A DNA stretch of 64,000 bases from Crotophaga sulcirostris (taxonomy: Eukaryota; Chordata; Aves; Cuculiformes; Crotophagidae), in NCBI GenBank assembly GCA_013397455.1, contig VYZB01000116.1, positions 1-64,000 on the forward strand. Reading direction: 5' to 3'. The notes under the pieces are model-generated. The model did not search any database, was not told where the DNA came from, and worked only from the letters and a program-made list of their open reading frames with translations. Of this stretch, positions 12,800-25,603 are shown piece by piece; the first letter of the stretch is position 1, and the number at the start of each line of letters is the position of its first letter. A program made the position numbers and the translations under genes.

Positions 12800-13230
12800 G
12801 TGTGAGTAGTTCAGGCAGGCACTACCAGAGCCACGACTGGGATGCCTGAACAACCAGCCAGGAGGGATCTCAGGTTCCAGTCCACAATACCAAACCCATT
12901 ACATGATTTTATTAATTTACTCTTTTGGAGTCCATCTCCTTCTTGTTTCTCTTTCACTGGATCTATAATTAACTGGGAGTTCACAGTAGCCCAACCTGAC
13001 AAGGAAGAGCAGAGGACTGTCCTGACCCAGCCTTACCTCTACCTCAATATGAGCCCATCAACCACCCAGCTGAGGATGGTACCCTCCTTAGTGCACCATT
13101 TGTCAACTTTTTCTCTTGGTTCTGGAGGGCACTGGATGTCCCGTACTGTGTCTGCAAGAGGTCTTGTATGCCCTCAATTACTTAAAATGGAACCAGATAC
13201 CTATGCTCAGGCACCTGAATAATTTCCTAC
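12800..13230 (+). other. Moderately GC-rich patch with a 126-codon open frame, origin unknown
   Basis: A frame open from 12842 (ATG) to 13222 gives a Pro/Ser-rich product that I do not recognise. It shows no signal peptide, zinc-finger pattern or repeat. The minus strand is also open over part of it (12811-13002), so a locally stop-poor composition explains it. Around 12808-12819 and 12873-12883 are weak look-alikes of RNA polymerase III A and B boxes ('tagttcaggcag', 'ggttccagtcc') about 65 bases apart, so an old tRNA-derived SINE is conceivable. Neither reading is well supported. Confidence 0.2.
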
Positions 13231-13319
13231 ATATATGAAATGTAACCATTTGAATCAAAAGTAGATATTTTGGGTTCCTTTTATAAATGAAATTAGAGGA
13301 TGATTCATCCCACCTGTGC

Positions 13320-13394
13320 TAGTTACTTGTCTAAACTTGCCCTTTGGAAATGACTATTCTCCCTATTCACTGTGAGACAAGTTTAGAGTAACTA
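13320..13394. repeat. Imperfect inverted repeat, potential hairpin
   Basis: The left arm 13320-13339 pairs with the right arm 13378-13394. TAGTTAC (13320-13326) pairs with GTAACTA (13388-13394). TCTAAACTTG (13330-13339) pairs with CAAGTTTAGA (13378-13387). This is 17 base pairs with a 3-nt bulge (13327-13329) and a 38-nt loop. The transcript of either strand could fold. It may be a chance hairpin, a relic of a short inverted-repeat element or a small structured RNA. I see no flanking target duplication. Confidence 0.7.
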
Positions 13395-16300
13395 ACTTTA
13401 GGCAACTACAATTTATATTTCTACAAGTAGGCAAGAGGCCTTAGGTCTACCCATTATAGGAATTTGGTAAAAATTTATCAATCTATAAATATTAACCTGA
13501 GTCCCCATATAAAACAGTCTTAATGTAGTAAATAACAATTTTTCCCAAATTATCTAGTAATTCACCTTTATGTTCTCCATCCGTAACATATGTATAATAA
13601 GATTTCCATGGTTCTCCAAGATGTTCTGATACTAAATCTACTAACAAATGTGATATAGTCTTTAATTGCTGAAATGGGAACTTATAAGTACTTCAGATAG
13701 TCACTTCTCCAAGTATAGCAGCACTTCAAGAACAGACCTCTGTACCCTAGTCAGCTTTTCGCTAGCAAAGCTCACTACACCTGCAGATCTAGGGGTTTTG
13801 TACTCATATTGAAAATTCTACTTTTTTGAGTTTGTTTTCTTACAGGTAAATGGATACATCATGTGCAAAGCAAAGGCAGTCAGCATATTTTAGTGTTCTT
13901 TATACATATTTTAAAAGCTTTCATATAGTACTTTGGTTATTTCTAACTTTTTTACTTCAATTCCCTATTTTACCCTGTAATATTTTATCTATCTTCTTCT
14001 CTGATCTTGCACTTTGATAGGGGTAGAAAACCTGTGGGAGAATGATCTAACATCTCTTGGTCTCTTTTTTCTTCTTTTTTTCCCCCTCTCAATATACTTG
14101 TTTACTTGTATCCTTGCCATCTTGTTTAATACCTTTTTTTGTGTAACAAATACGTCATGATTTTTCCTTTTCTTAGCAGAAAACTACAAGATAAGATTTG
14201 TTTTGAACTTTAACCCTTCACTTTAACCAAGGACATAAAATCATTAATAAATAGTCCTAATCGAGGCAGAAGAGGAATTTTTATAGCAGAACATCACCCC
14301 TTTCTTTCTTCAGGCTTCATGAACGACCCACTATGTAAATATTTCAGGATCAGTTTCTCCAGTTTCCAGCTTTCATCACATTGAATAGTATCTTGCACAG
14401 TCCTATTGAGCTTGGGGAGAATAGCTGCAGGGAAGGAAAATATTTAAGGAGAGCCTGAAAACATATAACCATGGCTAAGAAAAAGGAGGCATTTTCCTAA
14501 AAGAACTTGCTCTTTGTGAAACTCTAGCCCAGATTCCATCGACACTTACAAGTACTGAACCTACTGTTATGTATTCCACTTGTGATTCTCCTGTGTTGTT
14601 CAAAGTTCTTGATATGTTTTTGAATATTTTAACCCTCGAACATAAAGGATCTTTTTACCACTTAGGCGTCACATGCTTGAATCTGAATGTGTATATACAA
14701 AATTCATAGAAATTCAGTTACTTCCCTCAGAAATAGTTTGATAATCATAGTAGCCCAAATCTTCCTGAAATTTTCCTATGTGTAGTCAATTTTTGTGTTC
14801 TATGAATTTCACCTTTTAATTCCTACTTCCTTTCTATCAAACTTGTTTCCACTCTTTAAGCCCAAATGTATAATAAAGAACTCATATGGCCAATTTCTCT
14901 ATGCCTCATAGTCCTGGGACTGATATAAGTCTGTGTAGCAAAGTTTCTCAAATAATAAGCTGATAAATAGTAGTTTACTTGTGTCTTGGTAATGACTACG
15001 ACCTGAAACAAGGACTTTCATACTACATAACTGCTTTTCTTAGATAATTATTGAATAATTACAGATGTTTTCCTGTTTATAATTCTAATGTATTACCCAT
15101 CTCTACAGAAGATATTAATCACATTAGAAAAAAAATCTTATGGCTTGGGATTCGAGACTTTATGATTGTGCTTTAGATCCAAAGATTCTTGGTGAATCAC
15201 AAATTAAGATAAAGGTGATGTCACAATATTGTATTAAATGTTACAAACTTTCAACTTTTATTTCATTTTTTTGCTTCTTCATCTCCTTTGGAGTCAAGAT
15301 AACAAACCATCTTCATCTCTATTTGCCTCCAGCAAATCTAGAAATGAGAACTTTAAAAAATGATGCATGATATCACATTCAAATAACATTCCATTTTGTA
15401 ATGTTGAATCATTGATGAAGGAACAGAGCAAAATCCTTCTCTATGAATGCACTGTGCTATGAAAATTCATTTTAAATAGTTTTCATCTGACTGATGAAAA
15501 ACTCCAAAATTTCAGCAGTGGAGTAATAAGTAATGTTTAAGATATGTTTCCTGAAAAAAAAACCTGCCTGCTTGTGAAGTTATTTTTATTGCAACTTCTG
15601 TTGTAAACATTTTGCAAAGACATTTCGAAATTCCATTTTCTTTCTGATAATTTGGAATATTTTCATGATTTACATATTTTGAATTGGTCCACTTTAAATT
15701 TATATTTCAGTAGATTTTTAACCAATTTAATGTTTAGCTTGCTTTACTAATAGTATGACTGTTAAAACACTTCAAATTATTCTGCAGTCATTAGAACTGG
15801 TGGAGAGATTTTCTAAAAAAAAAACTCAAAACATTCCTTTTCCCTGCTGTTTTCATCGCTTTCCTTTCCTTCTTCTCACTTCACTTGAAACATAGTTTTG
15901 TGGAAATTAAAACTTTGAAAACATTTGATTTGCACTTGTTGATTCTTCCTGAGATTGCTAGAGACTTTCTTCTTTCAGAATCTTTAGTTGAAGACCTCAT
16001 TGGCCTGTGACAGAACAGTGACCCCAGATCCGGTCTCTGACAGTAGCCAAACACTTCTACTGCTGAGTATTTCAGATGAAGGTGAGGTACACTTTGCCTG
16101 TCCAAGTGTGTCAACACTAGGCCACAAGGCAAGATTTTAGAGGGATGACTAGAAGTCGATATCATGCTCTTGGTCCTTCTATACTTGCAAAGCCTCAACA
16201 TGATACCTCTTCTGTAGGTGGTTGTGCCTTATATTTTCTTTGTTCTAAAAGAATTCCTGCCTCCAACAGGACAGCCAAAATATCTTTTCTGTCCTTATTT

Positions 16301-18479
16301 CACCACTATAAACTCTATTTTTTCCATACTCTTGGGAAAAAAAAATCTCACAGTTAAAAAGTCAACAAAGTAATCTCCTGACCTTTGTTACCTTTCCAAG
16401 TCTTCCCCCCCCACCCCCAAACCTTTTAGCACAGTTGTGGTATTATCATCCATACAGGGAGAAAGTATCAAGGTGATTTATCCATCCTTACCCCAAAATG
16501 AATATCTCAAAATATAATCCTTCAGCTTTCTGAAGCAGGACCTAACAATCTGTCAAATCTTTAAGAGTGGGTTGATCATGAATCTTCACTTCTCCGAGGA
16601 ACAATATTCCCTCCTGTAATGTTCTTATCTGTACTCACCTTCCCTTGTACTCGGATCTGTGCTACAAATGTACTCTACAACATTTTCAAAAGTCTAAGAC
16701 TTAGAATTTTCAAAACCAAACATGGTACAGCAGTTTCAGGTCACTATTTTCCAAGTCATATTTGGATAATGGCTACAGCTTCTTAAATAAACTCTGCCCT
16801 ATTGAAACTCAGATTTTCAATCTATCTCTAAACTAAACTCAGTAAGGTTGATGAGTTTAAACTCTTTCACATAGGTAGTTGGTATCCAGTAAAGTTTCTT
16901 GATTTGAAAATCAAAAGAATGTAGGAAGTTATGTTTAATGCAATGATATTCAGTCTTTTTCTTTTCTTTATTTTTCTTTTTTTCTACTGAAAGAGATTAT
17001 TTTGATGCTACTACTAACTTCTTTCCTGGGCACACAAGAAATTATTTTTCTTTCTGAGATCATATCACACTTCAGATACATTCTGGTTTCAATATTTTAC
17101 TGTGTTTAATCTGTCAAAATAGAATGTATTAATGTCATTCTTATCCATCCTGCACAGTGGTTTGTCCTTTGTCTCATTACACTTATATTGCACTAAATGA
17201 TTTACACTGCTGTCTGTTTTATTACATCCTAGAGAAGAGCATTGCTGAGTCAGAACATACAATGCAATATGATGAAAATGTTTTCTATGCACATAGCTAC
17301 TCGTAATATTTCTGTGATAATCTTTGTGAAAATGATGGATTTTAATGTCTGCCATACTTGATCTGCTATGTTGATTTACACCATCAGCCAAAGCTATTAT
17401 TTTGAAACTTAAAGGTCTATATTTTGAATCTCATCTCAGATTTGCCTTATTGACTATGATAATATTACTCTTCTGTTTTGTAATAATCCGTGTATCTGAT
17501 CACTAGCAGGGAAAGAAGAGATCCTTTCTAAATTTTAAAACATTTTATCTTTAATTGCAGATATTGCATCTCATGTCATAGAATTTATATAGGTTATTAC
17601 TTTTAAAACACCCAGAATAATTGAAAATAGGATATTTTAGGAGAAATACTTATCTATATTCTAAAGTATTATATCAAACATTAATTATTTTCTGATAAAA
17701 AAAGGATAGAATTGACAACACACTGGACTTCAGCTTTGTTGGCAATGTATAGCTGAAAGAAAGAGTATAACCAAGACATATGTAAAAGATGCCTAAAGTT
17801 TCTAGTTAGCTGTTTGAGCATATTTAGGTCACACTATGTTATGCCAAACCAAAACCATAAAATTTTCTCCATTACAGTCACAAAACAGTGAACTTCCTTG
17901 TCTCTTTGCTTGCAGAAGGGAGATATGTATTATTTCACATGACTAAGATTTTAAATTTTACCTATCTTTCATTTTCTACTAGCAATTGCTACTGCTGCTA
18001 CATTGTAACCTGAAGCACACTTAGGATATTTAATATATGAAAAATTATAGTGTTCCATCTTTTCTTTTCTAGCTAATGTAATATGAACTTTTTATGATGA
18101 ATTAACCTATTGCAAAAATAGTAGTATAAAATCCTTAGATTGTAGGAATAAGGTAAAAAGGCGACTTGAGTGGTCATTCAAATTATGATTGAAAAAGAGA
18201 TGATTTAGTGAATGAATTTTAAACCCAGTCCAAACCTCAGCTTGTGGGGTTTTTTTCCCATGTTCCATTCCCCCATTTGTGTTTTGTTAGGTTTTCAACT
18301 TTATTCCATATTTGGGCTGCTTAAAGTAACATAACAAAAAGTCTTATTGGGTGGGATGTAAAAAAATTTAATTTATGCTTTCAGGAATAGCAGAAATGGA
18401 CAATATACTACAAAACAAAACCAACTAAATATTGTGATTGTTTAAGTATTGAACATTAGTGGTCAGGTAAAGCTAACCA
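13395..18479. other. Non-coding stretch, nothing recognised
   Basis: AT-rich unique sequence with T- and C-rich low-complexity spots (for example an 8-C run at 16405-16412). Open frames of up to 106 codons (15881-16201, minus) show no domain. No named repeat was identified in these 5 kb. Confidence 0.6.
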
Positions 18480-18950
18480 CTAGCACATTTGCTGATTATA
18501 CAAAACTGGGAGAAGTGGGTAACACCTCCATCCAGAGGTACCTTACTAGGCTGGAGAAATTGGAAGTGCAAAACCCTGCACCTGGGGAGGAACAGTCCCA
18601 TGCACCACTACGTCCAGTTGAGGACACGCAAATGAAAAGCAGCTCAGCAGAAAAGGATCTGGGATGCTGGTGGACACAAACTGAATGAACCAGCAATGTG
18701 CCCTTGGACACTGGAAATGGGCACAGACTAGAACATGGGATGTTTCCTCTCACTATCAGGAAACACTTTTTTCTTGTGAGTGTGACCTGGCAGTAGCAAA
18801 AGCTGCACAAATTGACTGTGAAGTTGCCTTCCGTGGAGGCATTCAAAAGCTGTCATGGGCAACTGGCTCTGGGTGGCCTTGCCTGAGATGGACAATTGGA
18901 CCTAGTTAGTCCCTGAGGTCCCTTTTGACCTCAAACATTCTGTGATCTCT
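18480..18950 (+). mobile_element. CR1 LINE fragment, reverse-transcriptase end joined to 3' end
   Basis: The first part encodes a decayed CR1 reverse-transcriptase C-terminal segment. The ADYTKLG stretch corresponds to the usual ADDTKLG. It is followed by IQR.LTRLEK, then AEKDLG and QQCAL blocks. After about 18720 the sequence jumps to the 3' end: 'tatcaggaaacactttttt', then 'gaggcattcaaaagctg', then 'ccctgaggtccct', and a tail near 'attctgtgatctct'. The intervening several hundred bases of ORF2 seen in other CR1s (the 'LVRPHLEYC' region at 25.6 kb) are absent, so this copy has a large internal deletion. The frame is interrupted by stops. Confidence 0.88.
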
Positions 18951-20018
18951 TTCCTAAACTATTCTCTTCCTGGTTTTCAGTATATAAATTACAGAGCAGC
19001 TACCAGTTAGGCTGAAAAATAATAATAAAATAATTTAGAATTTGAGTATACAAAATTCTTATGCAGTAATTGAATTTTATAAAGCCCATAGAAGTATCTG
19101 CAGCTTGCACAGAAAGTGTCCCTAAAGCTAATATTAAAAGTGGTTTTTCCCCTATTCAAGCACAGTCACTTAGGTTCTGCACTGCAATTTACATCAAGCA
19201 CAAAAAGAGGAGAATGACAGTTTGAAACTTTGCCCATTCTGAAAGAATATATTTTACCTTTTAAAACAGCATACTTTGCTTAGAAAGAGTTCTAATAAAA
19301 GAAAGAAAACTTAGGAAATACTTTGCATAAACTCTATGTGAAACAAAACATTTTGATTTAGTACAAACAGTACAGTTCATTATTCAATTTATTTTCAGTG
19401 TTCTGAAAGCATCAAATCCAAAACATTTTAGTTCCTGTTCAGGCCAAATTGGCCAGTGCCCCATTTTTTAAATTTGACTACTAAACTACAAAATACAATA
19501 TTTGACCAGCTTTCTTTTAGTTTTATTAAAATAAAAAGGTTGTATACGTGCTTAGGGTATGCTCAAGTACTATTCAATATCTGAACCTACATAAAAAAAA
19601 ATTGTGTTTTCAGAAATTTTCACAAACAGAAAAATAACACTAAGAACTAACATGTTATCTCCTTTCCCATTTCCTAAAATGAAAAATATTTCTATTTATG
19701 CCCAACATCTTCTGTACTGGTCACCTCTCACCTAGACCCATGGGATTGTTTCAGATAAACTTGTTAATACTTGATCATTTTAAAACTGACGTGAGAGTAC
19801 TAATTTTCTGGTTTGTATACCACACTGTTTATTTGAAGTTGGTATGGGATTTAAATCTTTACTCTGGAGGGAAAATTCACCCCATTCTCAAGTGGTTCTC
19901 TAAAACAGGGCAGATGAAAAACTCCAACGGTGCTGATTTTTCTTGTTTGGGTACACATGGCACTTCCAGTAACTTTCTCAGGTACAGATGTCTATACAGA
20001 AGATGTCTAGAGTTAGTT
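18951..20018. other. Non-coding stretch, nothing recognised
   Basis: AT-rich. One 122-codon frame (19698-20066, plus) runs into the 40-bp duplication and encodes no recognisable domain. Confidence 0.6.
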
Positions 20019-20098
20019 GAGATTAATCTCACTGCTAAAATTGGGTGGGATTTATTCAGAGATTAATCTCACTGCTGAAGTTGGGTGGGATTTATTCA
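20019..20098 (+). repeat. 40-bp tandem duplication, two copies, each with a 12-bp palindrome
   Basis: The unit at 20019-20058 is repeated head-to-tail at 20059-20098 with 38 of 40 positions identical. The differences are in 'ctaaaa' versus 'ctgaag'. Each unit begins with GAGATTAATCTC, a perfect 12-bp palindrome with a TTAAT-type core, and ends with 'ttgggtgggatttattca'. The high identity suggests a fairly recent local duplication. Nothing ties it to a gene. Confidence 0.97.
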
Positions 20099-23000
20099 CC
20101 TTTCACATAAAAGAAATATGTGGGGTTTATGGCTATAACAAATACACTACGGTTTCTTAAAATATCCTTTGAGGATACTACAGATACCGAGAATGGCTCT
20201 GTCATAGCCAGACAAATCTAAGTAAGAAAAAAGTAGCATTCCTTAGACAACCTTATAGAAAATTATGGCTTTTTAAAACCAGCAGCAGAACCTTTTTCAG
20301 CAATATTTTAACCCATGATGTTTCCATCTACTATATAACAATGGTTTCATTTATTTTGTAAGATTGTATTTAGGTATAACTGTTTATCCATGCCATTCAA
20401 AGCAATCCTATTGTGGTAAGATGCAGGTTATTTGTACAAGATTAACACCTGCTGATACATCTTTTTACTATAAAATGGAAAAACAACACGTGTGATTTTA
20501 AAAACAGTTATGTAGCTTTTGTTCTGCCTCTCTTGAAGTAAATTATTCTAAGTCTCAATCACCTCTTGAAAAAAATCATTCTTAAGAGTTTTCAACTTAT
20601 AACTCTTTCTTAAATTCTTTCTGTTATCTAGAGGCAATTAATTACTTTGTCAGTGTGTCAGAGGAGGTACACTGAAATAAAAAAAATACTGAATGGTGGA
20701 ATAACTACAGATGTATTACAAGCAAGAAAACTGAAAAAAAAGGTTTGATATAAATTGTCAAGGTATCATAAAACTGACGGAGTTACATCGCTTTGCACCA
20801 ATAGAAGATGTGGAAGTACAGGTTTTTGGTTCTGTGTAAGGCTGCACAAACTTTGTTCTCATTCTGGTTTAGGATATGCTCAGTGTTGTTTTCTCTAAGT
20901 GAGTATCCAAAATAAAGTACTAAAATCACTTAGAATTGCAGGTTTTCATCCATTCTGAAAATCAGATCAATGTAAAGGGTTCTGCAGGTTTGTTTCTTTA
21001 CTGTGTTGGAGTCTCTGCTTCCTGCAGTTGTCCTTGTCTTTCTAGATACCCACCCACCATGTCCTAAAGACTTAATCTTCTATAACAATGTTAGATTGAC
21101 AATGCTGAATATATGTTCCTGCAGAATGCTAAAGGACAATCAACACGGAACACTTCCAGGATTAAATTCCATCTAGATGCCTTTAATGAATTCATCAGTC
21201 AATGGTGGGAAAATCTGGTCTTGTTGCCTTGATTCTCAGATCCTAATCAAAGGGTTATTAGCATTAAAAAGATCAACAAGCTCTTATAAAATATACACCT
21301 AGAGTCATCCTGCTGGCCGTAAAGGGAAGAAGATGCTGATAAACCTATTTAGGTGGCTGGTTCTTTAATATTACTTTTGACTTGGAAACTTTGTTTGTTC
21401 AGGTCGGGCCAGAGAAGAATAATACAGAAGATGTGAGCAGGGTTAACTCATTGGATTCTAGAGCTACAGGCACTTTTATTAATATTAGAATTGAGTTTGG
21501 TTTAGATCTTGTGTAAAGGTTTAGGCAGATCTGAAACTCATTTGAAAATATTTTTACTCACCACAGTTAAAATCTATTCTTCTCCTCTTTTCTACATTTT
21601 ATGCAGAAGATTCCTTTCATACTCATCTCAACAGAAGGAAAGAATAGCTAGTTTTCATGTGATTGTCTCATGAGGCTGGTCATGCTGGTAGCTTTTATTT
21701 TATTGAGGATAACTCACATACAGTTGGCTAATTTTTTTTCAGCTACTGAACCGTATGACTTTGTCAAGCTTCAGATGAAGACAGACTGTCAACTCATCAA
21801 ATGGATCTAAGGGTGGAGACCTGCAATTCAAAGCTCATAAGGATTTCAAAATTCTACTAAAATAAATGGCAGAACTAAAGCCCAGATGAATTATCAGAAA
21901 GGATTAAGACCTCTAAGTCTTATTCTGATAATAAAATACTCCGGATTCTTCATTCCATCTTCTAAAAGCTGCTTTAATTGGAGTAAAAAGCTGGTGAGAA
22001 AAATCATATTTAGTACTTGCCATGAGCAAAAGTATACTGAGCCTGCAAAACGCTGGGTATACACTGGATGTTCATTAGCTCCATCTACTGGCACATTACT
22101 TAGTATTTGAATACAAGTGCATTTCGGCCAGTGGTGTATGTCAGGCAGTATTACAACCTTCCCTGCAATTTCCTGGGTGGATATTCTCCTAGATTTATTG
22201 AAGGCAAATTTTTTTTTTCTTAACTGAAAGACAAATACATTGTTCTGAAATAGAACTGCTGATTTCTGATCAGATAACACAGAATCCCCAGAATCTATAG
22301 ACGGGTTATGAATTTGTATAACGTTCAATTCTCAGGAAACCGTATTTACTGACGTGATTATTGATACAATACTGTAGGATAATGTCATATATCAGGTCAG
22401 ATGATCCTGTCAGGTAAAAACCACTAAATGATGTCCAGAAATGTGGTAATGAAATGGGAGAACAGAAGACAATACAATCATAAATATCCCAGGACCAGGG
22501 CTTCGATTAACACCAAGGACTGAACCTGGACTACATGCCAGGTTTTTCAATATAAAGGAACAAAGACTGTTTTCTAGTACTTCATAATTCAGATTTTTTA
22601 TCAAGCACAAACGAAAAGGTGCACAGTACAGTACACAATAAACAGTACCAGCATGCCCTGAATTTTGCTTTGGGTCCACCAGTAAAAAGCAGGCACAAAG
22701 CTGTAACTGCTAAAAATGTTTTACATCTTTAAAAGCTGGAATTGTATCAACCCTTCTGATGATGTTCTGGGGTAGATATGGCACATAAAGTCTAAGAGTT
22801 GTCTCTATTTCTCTTCAAGTCTTTTGTCATATATACCACATTATTTATTGGCAAGATGAAGCTAGTGCATGTTTTTAATTAATCGTTGATGTAACACCAG
22901 AAGGTCTGGAATTTTTTTAAGGAGGCAGAGGCTTTCTTCATATTCACTATTCCTTTGTGCCACAATGGGTTTGAAAACTTTCTAAGTATTTTGGTACTTG

Positions 23001-25603
23001 ATAAGTTAGTGCCTCATGCTGCCTTTGAGAAGCTATGCCATTGTCAATAAACAAGTCTTCTAGGTTAAAGACCAACAGCTTCTACATACTCAGTTGCTCC
23101 GAGCTCCTCCTCTGTGCTTGTATCAGGACATGGATGGAAAATTGTAATGGTTACCTTAAACACGCTTCATACCACCTTCTTTTCAGATGTCTGGCAAGCT
23201 CATTCCTGGCCTGCTAGGAAACTCCCATCAAGTTAAGCCCTCTTTCTCCTTTCTACAATCCATAATTCTTCACTTCAAAGTTCAGTACCAAATAAGAACT
23301 TATATTGTTTGGTGACCTTTTGTACAAGCACTTCAGCAGCAATTAAATGTTCCTTTCCTTTTGTGCCACAAGAAGACCCAGACTGTCTGCTCGCTTTTCA
23401 AGTGAGGAGAAAAACAGTGCTGTTAAGAGCAGCGACAGCAGCCTCCTTTTTCATTAACAGCAACAGTAAGAAAAGTCAGAGAAGGCAAAGCAGCTGCTAT
23501 AGCTGATACCAATGTGCCAATATTCCAGCAGGAGTATAATTTGATTTCCAACTGTGAAGTGACACACGAAGCACATAGCTGTAATTTTGATATTAGTGCA
23601 TAAATAACACTGTGCTCAAGCTCAACATTCATATTTTCACCTGTTGCAAAGAACAGGAAGCCAATTTCCTCCTCACAGTTTATGTGCCATGGCGTACAAG
23701 TTATAAAGGCTTTTAACTACTAAATAGGTATAATCAATGAGTCTTGCTCCTCTGTGTAATCGTTACTGTTTGATAGGGGTAGCTAGCGGATGCTGCAGGG
23801 CTGACCCAGTTCCCTGGCTCGTTCTGTGTCTCTCACTTTTCACCTTGGCTTGTCCACACAGATGTGTTAATTGAAAGGCTGAACAAGAAATGATGAAAAC
23901 TATCATATGCTATTTATTAAAACACATTCTCAAGTGGTGTAATGGTGAATGTTGAGTTGGAATTAGGCATTTTCTTACAATGAGAAGAGCAAAATAAAGC
24001 ATTCATGGTTCCTATAAATTGACAAAAAAGAGAAAAAATATCTGTTGATATATGACATGAGTGCTGTAGCATGTCAGTTTATATCCAGTCATCATATCAC
24101 ACAAAACATGATGTAGCAAAGTGAAGGATGAACCTTCAAGTTGTGTTGAATCACTCATTTGAAAAAGAACCAAATAAATATAAAAAAACAAACAAAAAAA
24201 CCACTCAATGGAGACACTGGGACCTTTCCATTTGCTAGCAGATCTCTCAGCTTCTGAAGTCATTGTACCAAAAGACTGCCTCCATTCCCATTACTTTTCT
24301 TTCTATCAATACCCCAAGCCACATTAATTTAAAAGTGATTTTTCTCTACTTAGAGCTACTTTATTGGCATAGCACTTACACATCAACGGTGTAGCTACTA
24401 CACCTCTGTACATTTTCATAGTGGACTAGTGAAGATGCAAAAGTGCAAAGTGCATCTATCACATACTTGATTTAAATCATGGCATGTTACAGGTTAATTC
24501 TAGCCAGAAATTATTTGTTCTGTGTCATAAAACTATTGTCAATCCCAGTTATCCAGCTTTGAAACTGAAACATATGAAATGCTGGCAAATACTTTTTTTT
24601 ACATCAATTAATACTGTGGAGTATCAAGACATTGAGAGCTGACTTTGTGTTCCCAGAAAGCTGGAGTTGGAGGTCTGGAGCCCATGTTTAAAGTGAGATA
24701 GCAATTTTTGCACATGGATATAATGGGACTAATCCCTCTTCCTAACCACAGCAATCTAATACCACTTTAGATGAAATGCCAAAAGACTCTCACAAGACTA
24801 TACTTCATACCACAGCGGTTGTGGGAAACCCATAGGCTCAAACATCTCAACAGGTACAAAAGATGAACATAGCACTCTTGTGAAGGCAGTTATACCAAAC
24901 ACAGGAATAGATCCAGCTCCAGATGTAAAGGACTAAATGAATGTGTTTGCATGTGAACCAGGAAATTAACTACACTTTAATCGTATTTGAAAAGACACAT
25001 AGTCTGTGTGTAGAGTCTAGAATGTGACTAAAGTGCAGCTGAGCAGCTCTCTGCTCTCTGTTACCAAGCAGACTAGTTGATGAGTATGAACTCTCATGGG
25101 AGCTTGGACACCTACATTATGCGACCGACTTACTGACCTAATAGCTTGCAGAGAGAGCTGAATAATTAGCAGTTCTCTTTGGCCTGTCAGCTCCCAAATC
25201 AATACACCTAGTTTTCAGCCACTCAGTATTTTTCTATCAAGTTATCAGTAATAAGAGGAAACTGGAATAATCCAGATGCTCTACAGAAGAAAGGATGGTG
25301 TCATGCAATGGCAAGAGGAAGGTGAATATGACTAAAGCCCATAAGAACTTAACACCTTTAATTCTGATGTCCAGGTAACAATTTACCTAAATATATTAAC
25401 AGTTTCTTAAGGACAGAGGCACAGAAAAGTACTCAAAATCCAATTTTTAAATAGTATTTTTGAGTTATAATAAGGGAACAAAGGATGTGAAACAGACTTG
25501 ATGATTTAAAGAGATGTTCTAAAGTAATGAGCTTACATGGACTCCATCTATAGTCAGTGAAATGGGAGAGGTATTGCCAGAAGATGATTTCTATCTCAAC
25601 ATT
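20099..25603. other. Non-coding stretch, nothing recognised
   Basis: AT-rich. It contains the longest open frame of the window (144 codons, 21894-22328, minus), which has no domain, a basic low-complexity composition and a competing frame on the plus strand. No named repeat was seen. Confidence 0.6.

Noticed and set aside
21894..22328. 144-codon open frame on the minus strand, the longest in the window
   Set aside because: No recognisable domain, low-complexity Lys/Phe/Ile-rich composition, an overlapping open frame on the other strand, and a length expected by chance in AT-rich DNA.
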